Assembly (NCBI GenBank): GCA_023213395.1
Contig: CM041465.1
Coordinates: 216,015,741-216,079,740, forward strand
DNA: 64,000 nt
Reading direction: 5' to 3'
Origin: Cycas panzhihuaensis
Lineage: Eukaryota; Cycadophyta
This document shows positions 1-12,989 of the stretch, piece by piece (positions within the stretch are counted from its first letter, which is position 1; each line of letters begins with the position of its first letter). The notes beneath the pieces were generated by a model. That model did no database searches and was not told the origin of the DNA. It saw only the letters and a list, made by a program, of their open reading frames with translations. A program made the position numbers and the translations under genes.

Positions 1-1870
1 GATCCATAGGGGAAGAAAATTGTGGTTAGCCAGGATATAAAATTTGATGAGTTATCGATGTGTCATAGTGACAGATCATCAAAGGAACCTTTTTACCCCT
101 CCTTCTCCTATTCCCAGATTCATCAAGCAAAGAGGACAATGAGCTAGTCACCAAAGCACTTGAGGAAGCAGGAACAAGTGGGATAAGTAATAGTAAGGAG
201 CTATCATGAGATGAAGTACCTCTAACAATGTGTCCTTCAATACCTTTATGGGCTAAGAAGACTCTCAAAGATTCTAGTGTGGTGATGCATACCTTGACTG
301 ATGATTGAAGAACCAAAAGTTAGCATGCCATTCAAACTCTATTGATAGATACCAATGACTCTAGTGATCCTAATTCATTCAATTAAATAAAAGGAGATAT
401 ACATTAGAGAGCTATGATAGAGGAGGTGTATGGTTCTTTACTAAAGAATGATATATAGGATTTGGTTCTACTCCCTCTGATGAAGAACCTTGTTGGATGT
501 AAGTAGGTCTATAAAATAAAATTTTGCTCTATTGGAGAGGTGGACAAGTATAAGGCTAGACTTATAGTGCAATGATTCAAGTAAAAAGAAGTAATTGACT
601 ATGAGGAGACACTTGCACCAGTTTCTAGAATGATAATGGTTTGATTGCTTATTTCTTTAGTAGTTGCTTATGGTTGGGAGTTACACCTGATGGATGTAAA
701 GTCTGCATTCCCCAATAGAGATCTAAAGGAGGAGATATATATGTCGTAGCCTCTCGGATTCATTAAGAATGGCCAAGAGCATCTTATTTATCATTTGAAG
801 AAGTTAATCTATGGCCTAAAATAGGCACCTTATGCTTGGTATGAGAAAATGAATTCTAAGTTTAAAGCTAAATGTTTTGAGATTTCAGAACTCAACCTAA
901 ACCTATATATGAAAAGAAGAGGGACCTCAATAGTTGCTTCTGTCATGTATGTGGATGATATAGTCATCGACAGTAATTATGGCAAGGCTATTGCTAAAGT
1001 CAAATCTAATCTGGGAGCCTTATTTGACATAATAGACCTCAAGAGACTTCACTACTTCTTGGGCATTCAGATCAAGTAGATGAATGGCAAGATCATATTA
1101 TTGTAGTCACTGTATATTAAGAACTTACTGGAGAAATTTAAAATACAGAATTATAAATTAGTTACAATACCATATGTAAAAGGTACAAAGTTATAGAAGG
1201 ATATGGCTAAACCCTCTATAGATAGCATAAAATATTGCCAGTTATTAGGGAGTCTGATCAATTTGACTTATACCAAGATAAATATCACATACGTTATTAG
1301 ATTGGTTTCCTACTATATGAAAAATTCTCAGGAGCCTCATTTGGTTACAACAAAGTGGATTCTAAAGTATTTAAAGGGGACAATTAATCTTGGTCTTGAA
1401 TATCATTGAGGTAAAGAGATAAGATTACATAGCTACACAGATGCTGATTAGAGAGGAGACTTTGATGATTGAAAGTCCACTACTGGATACCTATTTGGTA
1501 TTGATAATGAATTTGTTTCGTGGCAATCAAAGAAGTAGTAGACAATGGTGCTATCTTCTACAGAGGCTGAATATTAAGGACTCAGTGTTGGTGTGAAGGA
1601 AGTAGTATGGTTACAAGGTCTCTTGGAGTTTCTAATGGATATCATATTATCTTTGTTGATAATTAAAGTACCATTCGTCTATTGAAGAATCTAGAGTTTC
1701 ATGCATGTACAAAGAATATCGAGATTCAAAACCACTATATTCATAAATAGATCAAGTTAGGGAAGCTATAGGTTGACTATTATTTGAGTGAATTCTAATT
1801 TGAAAACATGTTCACCAAGCCACTCATTGAAGATTAATTCATAAAGATGTATATTGGACTTGGACTCACC
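1..1870 (+). pseudogene. Ty1/copia pol fragment (integrase C-terminus, RT, RNase H), decayed
   Basis: The reading frame can be followed with in-frame stops and frameshifts. The start holds the end of the integrase linker (a 'VSQDIKFDE' type stretch). Reverse transcriptase follows from about 430: KYKARL near 548, 'MDVKSAF' near 690, 'LKKLIYGLK' near 800 and the catalytic 'YVDDIV' near 948. RNase H follows, with 'SYTDAD' near 1430, 'SSTEAEY' near 1555 and the degraded terminal 'FTKPL' near 1812. The element is cut by the window edge, so gag, protease and most of integrase are not visible. Several stops (for example TAG in GLKQAP at about 820) are CAG or CAA decay. It cannot encode a functional polyprotein. 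The family call is secure; the copia lineage is not assigned. Confidence 0.93.
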
Positions 1871-1990
1871 AATATTATCCTTGAGGGAGGATGTATCAAT
1901 AAGGATAAAGAAGCTCCAGGATAGTCCTAGCTTTTATGATAACACAACTATTGTAGTTAGTAGGCTCTCCACATTCATATTAAGGGGGGA

Positions 1991-2346
1991 TGTTAATGTG
2001 GTAGTTAATTGTTAAGCCACTATGTTAATATTAATGTGGTTTAACTAAGTTGATTAAGCAAAAAGGTGCGACTTATTCAGAGGGTCACAACCCTAATTAG
2101 GTGACACCTCTTGGAAGAGTATAAAAGGCTTGAGGCTTTGTGTATTCAATGTATCAAATCATCATGCAATAATCAATATGATCCATAAAGGATCCTTTTG
2201 TGGTGGGTTTTTTCCTAAAAGGGTTTTCCCATATAAATCCTGCATACTATGCATCTATTTTCTGTGTGTATATTTGTTTACTTGTTATATATAGTTAGAG
2301 ATTCTATAGATAGTCACATTTGTGTATGATTTTATGTTCCTGAACA
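1991..2346 (+). repeat. 3' LTR of the first copia element
   Basis: A polypurine tract (taagggggga, 1981-1990) is followed directly by TGTTAATG. The stretch ends in TGAACA, so it has the TGTT...AACA inverted ends usual for an LTR, with a length of 356 bp. It contains a TATA-like gtataaaagg near 2120 and the 'gggttttcccatataaatcc' stretch near 2220 that is common in plant copia R/U5 regions. The partner 5' LTR lies outside the window. The end position rests on the inverted ends only. Confidence 0.8.
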
Positions 2347-4139
2347 CTTATTAAACAAATATGAAGATGAGATAATGGCAATTTTTTTCAAACCTTAAGG
2401 TCCAATGGAAGGCCATATGTGATTTGAAAATGTAAAAGAAGTTACCAAGGAGCCTCACCATCCTAGAGATGCACCATCCATTTTATTAGTAGAGTAGTAG
2501 CCAATTTTTAGATAAATTTAACATTGTAAATGTTGAGTATAGTACATTTTACCTAATATTTAAATAGGGTGCTTTAGGCTATATTTGTTTATAAAAATAT
2601 TATCATATTTTTATGGAGATATTAATGATTAAGTTAATATTTTATGGCTATGAATAATTAGGTGATACATTAAAACACTACATATCAGTTTTGATCGAAT
2701 TCTAAATAATTTTGGTGCATTTGTGACAAGTTATAGAAATCACTAGGAAAAGACATATTGTATAGGTAAATTTGAAATGTAGTTTTCAAGGATAAGTTAG
2801 CCTAAGTTTTTTTCATAGATGACTTTTATAATTCTTAAACACCAGGGGCTAACTTGTATTAGATATATAAATACTTATTTCTTATATTAGATTTGATCAT
2901 GAAGACTTTGGAGAGGATATCTTTTAAAGAAGACATTTTGAGAAGATAAAGAAGGCATCCATCTACGATCTAGTTTCTATTATTCGAATCCATAAGGAGG
3001 TGGTGGCAACATATTTGCATAGAGATATAAAAGTATAATTCCCTTTAAAGGATACTTGTACTTCTATAAGAATTTTCCTTCAGCTCAAAGAGATTATTGG
3101 ATTTAAGAAGATATATAAGTCACTAATGTCTACTTTTCTACTTATTTTTTTAGTATGTTAAGATGGAAGAGCCATTTTAATATAATAATGACATCTCCTC
3201 ATCTAGTTAAGGTAATACCTCTTTGTGATATATATATATCTCCTATAAATATTTATTACTTAATAAAAAAGGAGACTAATAGTCCCACAACATCACTTTA
3301 ATTATTCTTATCTTTTTATGTATATTATCTTATGGTTAGTTAATGAATACTTACATTTATAAGTTATCACCCTTTTACCCTAATTTCAAGAGAGAAAAGT
3401 TACTTTATCTACTTGTAGCCCTTTGCCTTGCACTTATAGATATTTAAATCTTAGAAATAAGAGATTGTGAAATCCTTACATCTAAGATTGACTTCATTAA
3501 CTTTTTTAGACTAATGGGAATTTAGATTGATTATTTCTTGTCTCTCTTTATCCTACTTTAGAATTCATTAGTTATGTGGTATTAGTCCCTTAAAATCTCT
3601 ATTTTATATCTTTACTTTTAAATTAAGCCTAGCCACTCCCATTGAATCAAAATCACCATTAACAAAACTATCTCATATTGGAGAGCATGTCTCTTTCTAT
3701 TTTTTAAACATTTGTATTAGTTTAGAATATAGAAAAAGTAGTTAAGTCCTTGCCTTCCAAAATTTCTATAAAAAATTGAATAATTTTTTATAAGTTTTAT
3801 ATAAATTATCATATTCTTAATATTCTATAGATAAATTTTGACATTTCTCTATAATTTTAGCTAGAAAAATCATTAGTTAACTTATATATTTTTTCCCTTA
3901 TACAATAGGAAATGATATTAGTTTTTGGAAAAATAGCATTAATTTTTATAGCAAACTTTCAAGAATGTTATTATGCAAACTATACAATAATGATTATTTG
4001 ATAAAAAGAAACTAATAATAAGTTGCTAAAAGAAAAGATAGAATATTCTCCATAAGGGTACAACCTAAATATAAAGGAGAAAACTTTGAATTAAAATGCT
4101 TATATATTTTCTATATAACTCATAAAATTCCTTATATGT
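2347..4139. other. AT-rich sequence, no gene recognised
   Basis: About 1.8 kb of AT-rich DNA with stops in all frames. It lies between the copia 3' LTR and the gypsy pol remnant. I see no domain motif, RNA gene or clear repeat unit. It may be further decayed gypsy internal or LTR sequence. Confidence 0.5.
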
Positions 4140-6710
4140 AGACATCTTCAAGACCATCTAGTTTGGTATAGAAAAGTCATCTTAGACTAGGATAATATAG
4201 CCTAAGAATGACTTGGTGTATCAACTTGGGTATATAATAAGTCCTCACCCTTTATGAGGAGCTTTGCCCATAAGTTTAAGATGTCACTTGACAAAGTCCT
4301 TTATTTCCAACATGGTGTTATCCATTACTAGCCCCTTCCATTGATAAGATATTCTATTATTATTTTAAATATAAGTACCTTCTAGAATTTCTAGAATATA
4401 CTATGTAGTTCAAGTATTGTTTTGCCTTCTTTAATGGTGATATGTAGTTTTGTTAGAGAGTCAATATGGAAACCTATCTTCTTTATGAATCTATCTTTGT
4501 GTGAGTAGATTGAAGCTATATATAACTTCCTCTACTCCCTTCCTTACCTAGTAAGGTTTGAAGAACCTAGGCATGAGTTTCATTTACTTAATATTATAGT
4601 GATGTTTATTTAAAAGGTTATAGTTTTATGTGCTTCTAGTTTCTTACTTCAAAGTTTTTGTCAATTCTTTACTAATATGTTTATTGTTTCATTTAATTTC
4701 TTATTGTATTGTAGTTATCCTTAAGTTCCTTATGGATTCTTAAAACTTATAGAACTAGCTTCTATGTTATTATTGCCTTTATTATTGTATATAAGTAATT
4801 GATTATGTTGTGTGATTAGTAACTAAATAGGGCTATGAATAAGGCCATCTATATCATAGATTGGTGGCTAGTGTTACATTAGTATTCTTCTAGGTGAATC
4901 CATTTTGCCTATTTGGTTTAGTTCTCTAATGTATCATCTTAGATATGTCTTCAAGCACTTATTAACTATTTTTTACTATCCATTTGTCTATTTATTGGTG
5001 ATATGGTGTGCTTATTATATTCTTTATTCCTACTAATTCAAGTAGTTCCTCCTATAAGTTGTCGATGAACTTAGGGTCCTTATTAGTTATAATTTTCTTT
5101 AGAAAGCTATATAATGTATGAATATTTTTCATGAAAATATTGGTTATTTCTAGTGAGTTATAACCTATCTATATTATGATGAAGTGGGAATAGTTCGTGA
5201 TGTAGTTAATGACCATAAATATAGCATCCTTACCATTAGATATAGGGAGTCTTATAATGAAGTTTATTAATATTTCTTCCCACATTTGATTCAAAACATA
5301 GAGTTGTTATAGCAATCTTGTACTTTGTATGCACTTTGGCTTTTATCTCTAGTAGATATTACACTCATTGATGAAGGATTTTGTACTCTTCTTTATGCCT
5401 TTCTAATCGTATCGTTATTTTATCTCTTTCTATGTATAAACAAAGATAGAATGTTTTTTTAGTGGAAATTGATGGTGTTCATAGAGTGTCTTATTTTTGA
5501 AACTTGAATTACTTAGTAAATAGATCCCATTTTTGTTACTAAAGGGTCTTAGGATTAAAGATCTAGTGTGATCCTACTTCTATGTTATTATATTGGTTAA
5601 TTAGCTTTGTTAACTTCTTCACCATTAGTGTGCACTTGATGGATCTCATTTAGCCATGGGAGTTGAGTAATTGATAACACCACATAACTTCCTTCTTTAT
5701 TTTTTTTCAAAGATTGTATCCATAATTATACTCTCTTTCTCTTTTTTGTAGGTATTTTTGAAATAATATTTCTATATCTTGTTGATGCACTTTTGTTGTT
5801 CTTAAAAATGATTTAGTTTTGATGGTAAATATTTCAAATTATGTTGATATGTTCTTATTATAAATCTTCTCCCAATTAAGTACTATTTCCATTTCACTAA
5901 GGTATATAGATTACAAGTATTTTTTTATCATATGTGTTCTTTTCTCTTTTGGTAAAGCTTAGTTTCTCATCTTTATATAAAATTATTTTATTATTTTAAT
6001 GTAATATGGTGTCAATTCCTATTCCCAAACCATTGGATTCTACCATGAATGGCTTCAAAAAGTTTGGCACGGTGAGCATAAATATAGTGATTATTACTAT
6101 CTTGATATTTTTAAAGCTTTATTCTACTATTTAGCTCTATTCAAAGTTGTCCTTTCTATATAAGTTAATTATTAGCCTTGTTATTATAGCACATCCTTTT
6201 ATGGACTTCTTATAATATCCTATTAGGCCCAAAAATCCTCATAGTTTTCAGATAGACTTTGTTGTTAGTCATTTAATAATAGCTTGGACTTTAGATGGGT
6301 TTTCTAAACTCCTTATTAATGATATTAAATAGCTAATTTATTTTAGCTTTTATCTCCTAAAATTATATTTAGATCTCTTTATATAAAATCAATTATCATT
6401 TTAGTGTTTGTAGAACCTTCTCCAAGTATATTATGTGATCTTCCTAAGTTTTACTATATAGTAGTATATCATTGAATAAAGACCTATTGAATAGATTTAG
6501 GAAAGGAGTAAATACTTTACCTATTATTACTTAATATGTCATTGGTGTATTTATGAGGCTAGTGATGTAACTTTAAATTCACACAAGCCCTAGTGCATGT
6601 GGAAGTTTTTTTTTGGGTGCTCTGTAGTTAGGTAAGTATTTAATAGTACCCTAAGTAGAGATCAATATTTGAGAAGTACTTGGTTATATATAATTGCTCA
6701 AGTATATCTA
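4140..6710 (-). pseudogene. Ty3/gypsy pol remnant (RT, RNase H, integrase), heavily decayed
   Basis: Read on the minus strand, the order is that of Ty3/gypsy. RT is near 6700-6540, with 'FSNIDLYLGYY' matching the IDLRSGYHQI block and a decayed 'YTND' end. The RT/RNase H connection is near 6090-6030, with a 'KPFMVESNGLGIG' stretch matching the KPF-x-VETDASG-x-GIG block. Integrase follows near 5420-4980: a degraded Cys finger, 'NGKDAIFMVINYITNYSHF', 'TNKDPKF' (the D of the DDE triad) and 'STPYHQ'. Stops and frameshifts occur every few dozen codons, far more than in the copia copies here, so this is among the oldest insertions. LTRs were not located. A chromovirus-type lineage is possible but not shown. 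Confidence 0.8.
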
Positions 6711-7713
6711 TTAAAAATAAAAATATGCTTTAATATATTATATTAGATAAAATAATATAATAGTTAACATTCATGAATATAAGTATAAATAATGAGATAA
6801 AAATAAGATAAATATTAAAGAAAAGTAAGATGAAGTATGCATATTATAAGGACACAATAATATGGTGGAGGAATGATCACCCTTCAAAGAATTACATTAG
6901 ATGAATGCACATATTTATTATAGATATAATTGACCTTATGTCTAACCAATAATATGAGAGGATGTAGAAGTTCACCAATGGGATATCGCATGAATAAGTG
7001 AGTAGATGCATGCATCTTAATGGTGCTCACAATTTAATAATGATATATAAGAGAGTGTGGTGGGACACAATACCAACTGATATATTTTTATAATGAAGTA
7101 ATTAATCATGATTTATAACATGCTCCTCCATAATGATTAGTTACACAAAATATAAATTATCAATCTTTACTTTCAAATTGTTAGAAACTTTAATAAGGAG
7201 GAATGTCACCATTATTCACCTCCTTCATAAGTTACTTTATAAATTCATCTACATCAATGAACTTGATGATGTCCACATAAAAACTTCACCATCTACTACA
7301 TAACAGGGTTAACTAACCATCATAACTGCCAGTTTGCTAGGAGAGTCTTTGGATATTTAGTTTAGTTAGCATATAAATCATTCTAAGAACATGTCAAGCT
7401 ACCTAGTCAGATGAATGAGTTGATAATGCAAGAGTAGTAATATCCTACCCCTTAGATACATGCACAAAGATAACATCTTCTTTAACAAATTTGGTTGGTA
7501 AAATATAAAGGACCCTATCCTCCAAATATGAAGGAACTTTTCCCTTCAAACACCACAACTAACATTAATCTGGATACCCAACAATTGAAAATTCCATCAA
7601 CAACATTAACAATGGTCTTAACAAAGGCTTTAACATAGTTAAAACATCATTAAAAGGTGTTCAAACATCAATCAACATTCAACAACATCATACTATCTAA
7701 CATTTAATCTTTT

Positions 7714-7717
<4 letters not shown>
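6711..7717. other. AT-rich intergenic DNA, possible decayed LTR
   Basis: No coding signal. The part near 6760-7140 (aataatatggtggaggaatg, 'tatataagagagtgtgg', 'gtaattaatcatg') resembles in wording the E1 LTRs at 9364-9707 and 40144-40333, but I could not align it convincingly. The remainder is unclassified. Confidence 0.35.

Positions 7718-7744
<27 letters not shown>
7718..7744. repeat. (CT)n microsatellite
   Basis: An uninterrupted dinucleotide CT run of about 27 bp, 90 bp upstream of the long TA tract. No element boundary is associated with it. Confidence 0.95.
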
Positions 7745-7748
<4 letters not shown>

Positions 7749-7834
7749 ATATTTTACATTTTTCTTTAATAAAGTAGGTTCTCATGAATCAAAATTATGA
7801 ATTTAAAAAATTGTCAATGTAAAACTATAGAGCT

Positions 7835-8523
<689 letters not shown>

Positions 8524-9363
8524 TTAAAATTAAACATTATATAACCAACTTTTAATGCCTAAATGTCTATGTCACATGTCTACAAACCATTAAAAATTAT
8601 CTTTATCAAATTTGGCTTATAATAAATATACCAAATTACTCCTAAAAATATATATGTAACTACTCATTTCTTCCCAATCTAGGTCTAGTTTCTTATATTG
8701 AAGATGAAAGTAGATTTCACTACTTGTGGAAAATAGTATGGTAGAAACACTACAAGTAGCTCATTAAAAGAAAAAAGAATTTCTCAAAATGAAGAATTAG
8801 GCCCATTTCTTGGGGGCTCAAGTCACACCAAAATTCACCATAAAACCATGATTTTGATTATAAGGGTTTTGATAGATTCTAAATGGCATTCCAAAGTGAT
8901 TTAATATCTTAATTAAATTTTATAACATTAGATTAAATGATTTCCTCAAAAATCAATTTATTGTTGATTTTTTAGCATGCACATAGTTAGGGGCTCTTTA
9001 ATCGAGAACTTCTCCATCAAACAATCATAAATTTTTGTGAATTTTTTTCTATAGGGTCACCTAATAGGGCTGAACCTTTTTATAAATTTAGATCAATAAA
9101 AAAAATTTATAGATAAATGAAAATGCATGAACCTTCACATTATACCTTTGTAAGAATAAGAAGGGTTCAATGGCCACAAAAACCTTTTATTTTTTTGTAA
9201 TTTTTTGACAAAGATGGTAGATCTGAGTGCAAACATACCATATAAACTCCAGGGCACCCTCTCCAAAACCTAATGGATATTATAATAATGCTTAAATGTC
9301 TCAAAAAAATGTCCATATGCATGGAGGATACCTAATTCCCTTCAACCATTATTTTTCACAAAA
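8524..9363. other. Non-coding AT-rich flank left of element E1
   Basis: Stops in all frames, no domain motifs and no recognised repeat. It is the left flank of the minus-strand LTR element starting at 9364. Confidence 0.5.
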
Positions 9364-9707
9364 TGTTGGAATAAGGTGGAAGCATGACAATGGACCTAAT
9401 AATAGAATAACAATAACAAATGAGGTGAGTGTAAAATAATAAAATGAAGTATAAAATAATGAAGCATATACAAAGTTAAGCACAATAAGAATTAGGAAGA
9501 ATGACCAAACTTTAAACTAAGAGAATGATAATGTGCATACTTATACAATGACTCACCATGTATGAGAACTCTCGAAGGTCAACTATTATATGTTGTCATA
9601 TATTTCTATGTAAAACACAACTAAAGATGACCTATAATATAAAATATAATAATATATAAGAGAGTGTGAATGAGGGTTAATAATGTAATTTGATAATACA
9701 TCCAACA
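9364..9707 (-). repeat. 3' LTR of old minus-strand element E1 (left copy)
   Basis: A 344 bp stretch with perfect TGTTGGA...TCCAACA inverted ends. Immediately to the right, the minus strand reads 'ataggggagaa', a polypurine tract, as expected next to a 3' LTR in minus orientation. It is homologous (roughly 80% by eye) to the split sequence at 28265-28399 plus 40144-40333, which has a primer-binding site on its left. Together they are read as the two LTRs of one element. The proposed target duplication (caaaa at 9359-9363, aaaaa at 40334-40338) is imperfect. Confidence 0.7.
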
Positions 9708-9874
9708 TTCTCCCCTATAATAAATAATTATATCAAATAAAAATATCACATCAAAACAATATAAATTGAGTCTTTAAATCTATTAGATCAAGCTACTACA
9801 AAGAAATATAAAGTATTATTGACTTCTATATAAAGTGGTTTCTATTAATTGGACCACATATGTGACCAGTTATT
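9708..9874. other. E1 internal fragment (3' end) left of copia E2
   Basis: It holds the minus-strand polypurine tract of E1 (9708-9718) and about 150 bp of AT-rich sequence up to the E2 insertion site. No ORF. Confidence 0.5.
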
Positions 9875-10186
9875 TGAAAGAGGTTAATGTATCAAGGTCA
9901 GTTGTGTAAATTAATTATGTGACCTTCAGATATATTATTAGCATTAGTCTCTTAATGAAATGTACTTTATATGCATTTAGATGTAATTTTGGGTTCATGT
10001 CATTAGGCGAAAAAATCCTAACCCTAATGCTCACCCTCAATAATAAAAGGAGAAATCTCAAGGAGGGAGTCATTATTCATTCTCACCTCCAAGCTTGCTC
10101 TCATATCTTGTTTCATCTTCTTTTTCATTCTCCATTGCCATTGTGTGCATGTGAGTGATTTATCTCCTAGATCCATCCTTCCTTCA
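9875..10186 (+). repeat. E2 5' LTR
   Basis: 312 bp. It begins TGAAAGAGGTTAATG and ends CCTTCCTTCA, matching the 3' copy at 16918. It contains the short stretch around 10090-10160 that ends just before the primer-binding site. Confidence 0.93.
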
Positions 10187-10188
10187 TG

Positions 10189-10200
10189 TGGTATCAGAGC
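10189..10200 (+). other. E2 primer-binding site (initiator Met-tRNA)
   Basis: TGGTATCAGAGC starts 2 bp after the LTR end. This is the canonical plant copia minus-strand primer site. Confidence 0.93.
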
Positions 10201-11890
10201 TAGAAAGGGATCTATTCACTCTATTCCACTTGCATGGAGTCATTTTATCTCTCCTTCACCTTCAATGTGAAGTATTGAGAGTGCATTCATTTTTTTTAAC
10301 ATTTTGAGAGTATAAATTATAAGTATTTTACATGTTGCTACTTTGTACATGTGTACAGAAATTTAGAAGTGAAGAATACAAGTTTTTGAAGCCATTCAAC
10401 TATCGGAACAGTCTCGGGAGCATTAAAGGCCCAAATTTTTATAAAAATTTAACCATCTCAGAATTTGATGAAATTTGGCATGCAAGGTCGCCTTCACTAG
10501 AGGATCATTTTTGTCTTCTGGAGCAACTTTAGATTTAGCCTGCAATAGTGAGTTAATGTATATGTCGAAACGCAACTTTTGACATATTGAAGTCTAGATT
10601 ATGAGATAGTTGATCTAGCATGATTTTTGCTTTGGTGTTTTTTCAAGCAGAAATGTTTTTGTGGCTTTTCTGAAATCTGACTTTATAAATATATCAGAAA
10701 TGACATTTTCAGCACTTTTTCCTTCTGTCATAAATTTAGATTTCATCATTTAGACCTTCATATTTGTAATTTCTAAAAATTGTGCATTTATTATTATTTG
10801 TAAATTTTGTGAAAAAATCACAAAATAGGGCAAAATAACATGCATATAGATTTAGAAAAATCATCATTTAAGCAGCAAGTTAATCCACTTTTTAGCTCAT
10901 TGTGGCTTTTGTATTAAAACTTCCAAAATCATATTTGGAAATATTGTACTAAAGCAAGGTAAACCTTAGATCGGAAGCAATATCTGATTCCCCTGCTAAA
11001 TCTAGCATGCTTTTCTATTTGCACACATAGCATAAAGCATCACAAAAGTAGCAATAATAATAAAGCATTATAAAAGTAGTAACAACAACAAAGCATCACA
11101 AAAGCAGCAATAATAATAAAGCAAGCAAGCACATTTGGCAAGTTTCTATTTCAGTTTTCAGTTATATGGAAACATCTTACACTATTCCTAAAAGGAATCT
11201 CATCTGTTTGATCTATACTGCCAGTTCTTGACTTGTGCGCACACTCCCCTTGGTTGAAATGGACCAAGGTTGGTCGAAGTCTAGGCCCTAAGGGAGGTGT
11301 GAGTTTTATACTAGGTCTGGTCTTAACCGGAATAGTGGTGGAGGGACATATTAGCCATACCTACGGCCTCCAATTAGGGATAATCCTGATAACCACCTAG
11401 GAAAACTGAAAACCTTAATGCAAGATTAAAATTAACCTGGTCCAATATCCATCATACCCGTGGGATATACAGTACCGTTTGACTCTTCGGAGGAGGTATA
11501 AAGCTACTCATTGGTGAACTAGGTGAGGACTATGAGTACTTGGACTCTATTGTGACTTGGATTTCATCACCAAGCACAGGTGCGGGTATTGCGAGTGAAG
11601 CCCCTAATCATATACTAGAAGCCTTAAGCATCAAAACCTCACCTACATTTGGACATAAGTGAGAGGCTAGTGGCATGACACATCACCACTCTTTGCCAGC
11701 TCTATATTAAGCCTAATTCTTACATCATTACTTATATTTAGTTTTCTTTATAATTATTGAAAAATAGTTAATCATTGTTTGCTTCTCATCATAACAATCA
11801 TTTCTACATCCCTACTACGCTAGGTGTACTAGCCACATGTGTCAGTGGCACATACTTCTATCATCTCTTCTACTTCTTTACCATCACCAT
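10201..11890 (+). other. E2 long untranslated leader with 28-bp tandem repeat
   Basis: About 1.7 kb between primer site and gag without a convincing ORF. Three 28 bp units (11034-11061, 11062-11089, 11090-11117) start aaagcat and differ at a few bases. A more GC-rich portion at 11200-11700 contains no coding frame; it may be structured RNA (packaging or dimerisation), but that is inference. Confidence 0.7.
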
Positions 11891-12870
11891 GACATCTCAA
11901 TTTAAGCAAAATGTTAACTACATATTGGAAGGCAAAGAAAATTGGAATATATGGTACACTAGAATTAAAAATGCTGCAAAGTATGAAGGCCTTTGGAGAG
12001 CCCACTTGTAGCCTACACCTAGTACATTAGCAATGGCTACAACATCTGCTTTGAGTGGATCCGCCCCAACAACTCCTATAGATGCTATAGCTAAACTACA
12101 ATTGGAGATAGATGATGAAAAGATTCATGCAAGAATTTTATTGGTCATTGATCATTCCTTGCACAACTTGATAAATGAAGAGGAATATAATACAACCTAG
12201 AAGGTCCTAGAAGTTCTTAGAAAGAACTTTGATACAAAGTCAAATTTAGAATCTGTTCATCTTGTTTTGAAAATGAACAAATTAAAAATGCAAAAGGGAT
12301 AAGCTCATGAGACAATAAATCTCCTTCGACTAATCAAATAGGCAATTGACAAAGACTTTAAGACCCAATGCATCACTTAGGTATTTTTGATCTAGTCATG
12401 TTTAAATGTCCCTGATTGTAAAAACTTGCTTGGAAGTCTTCAATCTAATGGAACATTGAAGACACTCAACTTTGAAGAACTTGCCGAGAAGTCTATAGAA
12501 TTTGACAAGACCTTTGATACAAACTTTGTATCCTCTGACTCTATTCCAGAAGCAGCCTTTGAGGTAGAAGAAGAAGTTTGCTACATAAAAAATCAAGGTC
12601 CCTCTCGTGGCAGAGGAAATAACTGAGCAAGAGGAAGAGGAAGAAATATGGGAAACCATCTACAAGGTCAATCAAACCCTTTATCACAACCTCGACAGTT
12701 TCAAGGCCAAGGGCCACCTCAACAAAGAGTAAGATAGTCAGGTCAAACCAGTACTTCTTCAGGGACTGGTAATCAAACTATTATGTGTGATCAGTGTAAC
12801 CATAAAGGACACTTAGCAAAAGATTGTAGAACTGCCACTTATAAGTTGGCCAAGTTCTAACCAAAACATG
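11891..12870 (+). pseudogene. E2 gag (capsid and zinc knuckle), broken
   Basis: The frame starts with MTSQFKQNV at 11891, after a possible upstream extension. The capsid region has 'WNIWYTRIKNAAKYEGLW' near 11940, the usual copia gag N-terminal block. An acidic stretch and an RGRG-rich linker follow (12600-12650). The CCHC zinc knuckle 'CDQCNHKGHLAKDC' near 12787-12828 has all four ligands intact. At least five stops (TAG, TAA or TGA at Gln or Arg positions) interrupt it. Gag would package the element RNA in cytoplasmic particles; this copy could give only truncated peptides. Confidence 0.9.
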
Positions 12871-12989
12871 GAGCTCACAATGTTGAAGAAACTTGTGAAG
12901 AATCCTTTAGTGGTGCAGGTTTTATACAAGCATACATTCAAAGAATTGAGAGATTTTCAACATCAAATGCCATTAACCAACCAAAAAGA

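Noticed and set aside
26-316. 96-codon minus-strand ORF at the window start
   Set aside because: Overlaps copia pol read on the plus strand; composition and lack of any motif mark it as a shadow frame.
10189-10200. tRNA gene fragments suggested by tRNA-complementary motifs
   Set aside because: The 12-base matches lie directly after LTR ends and are primer-binding sites; no cloverleaf could be drawn around them.
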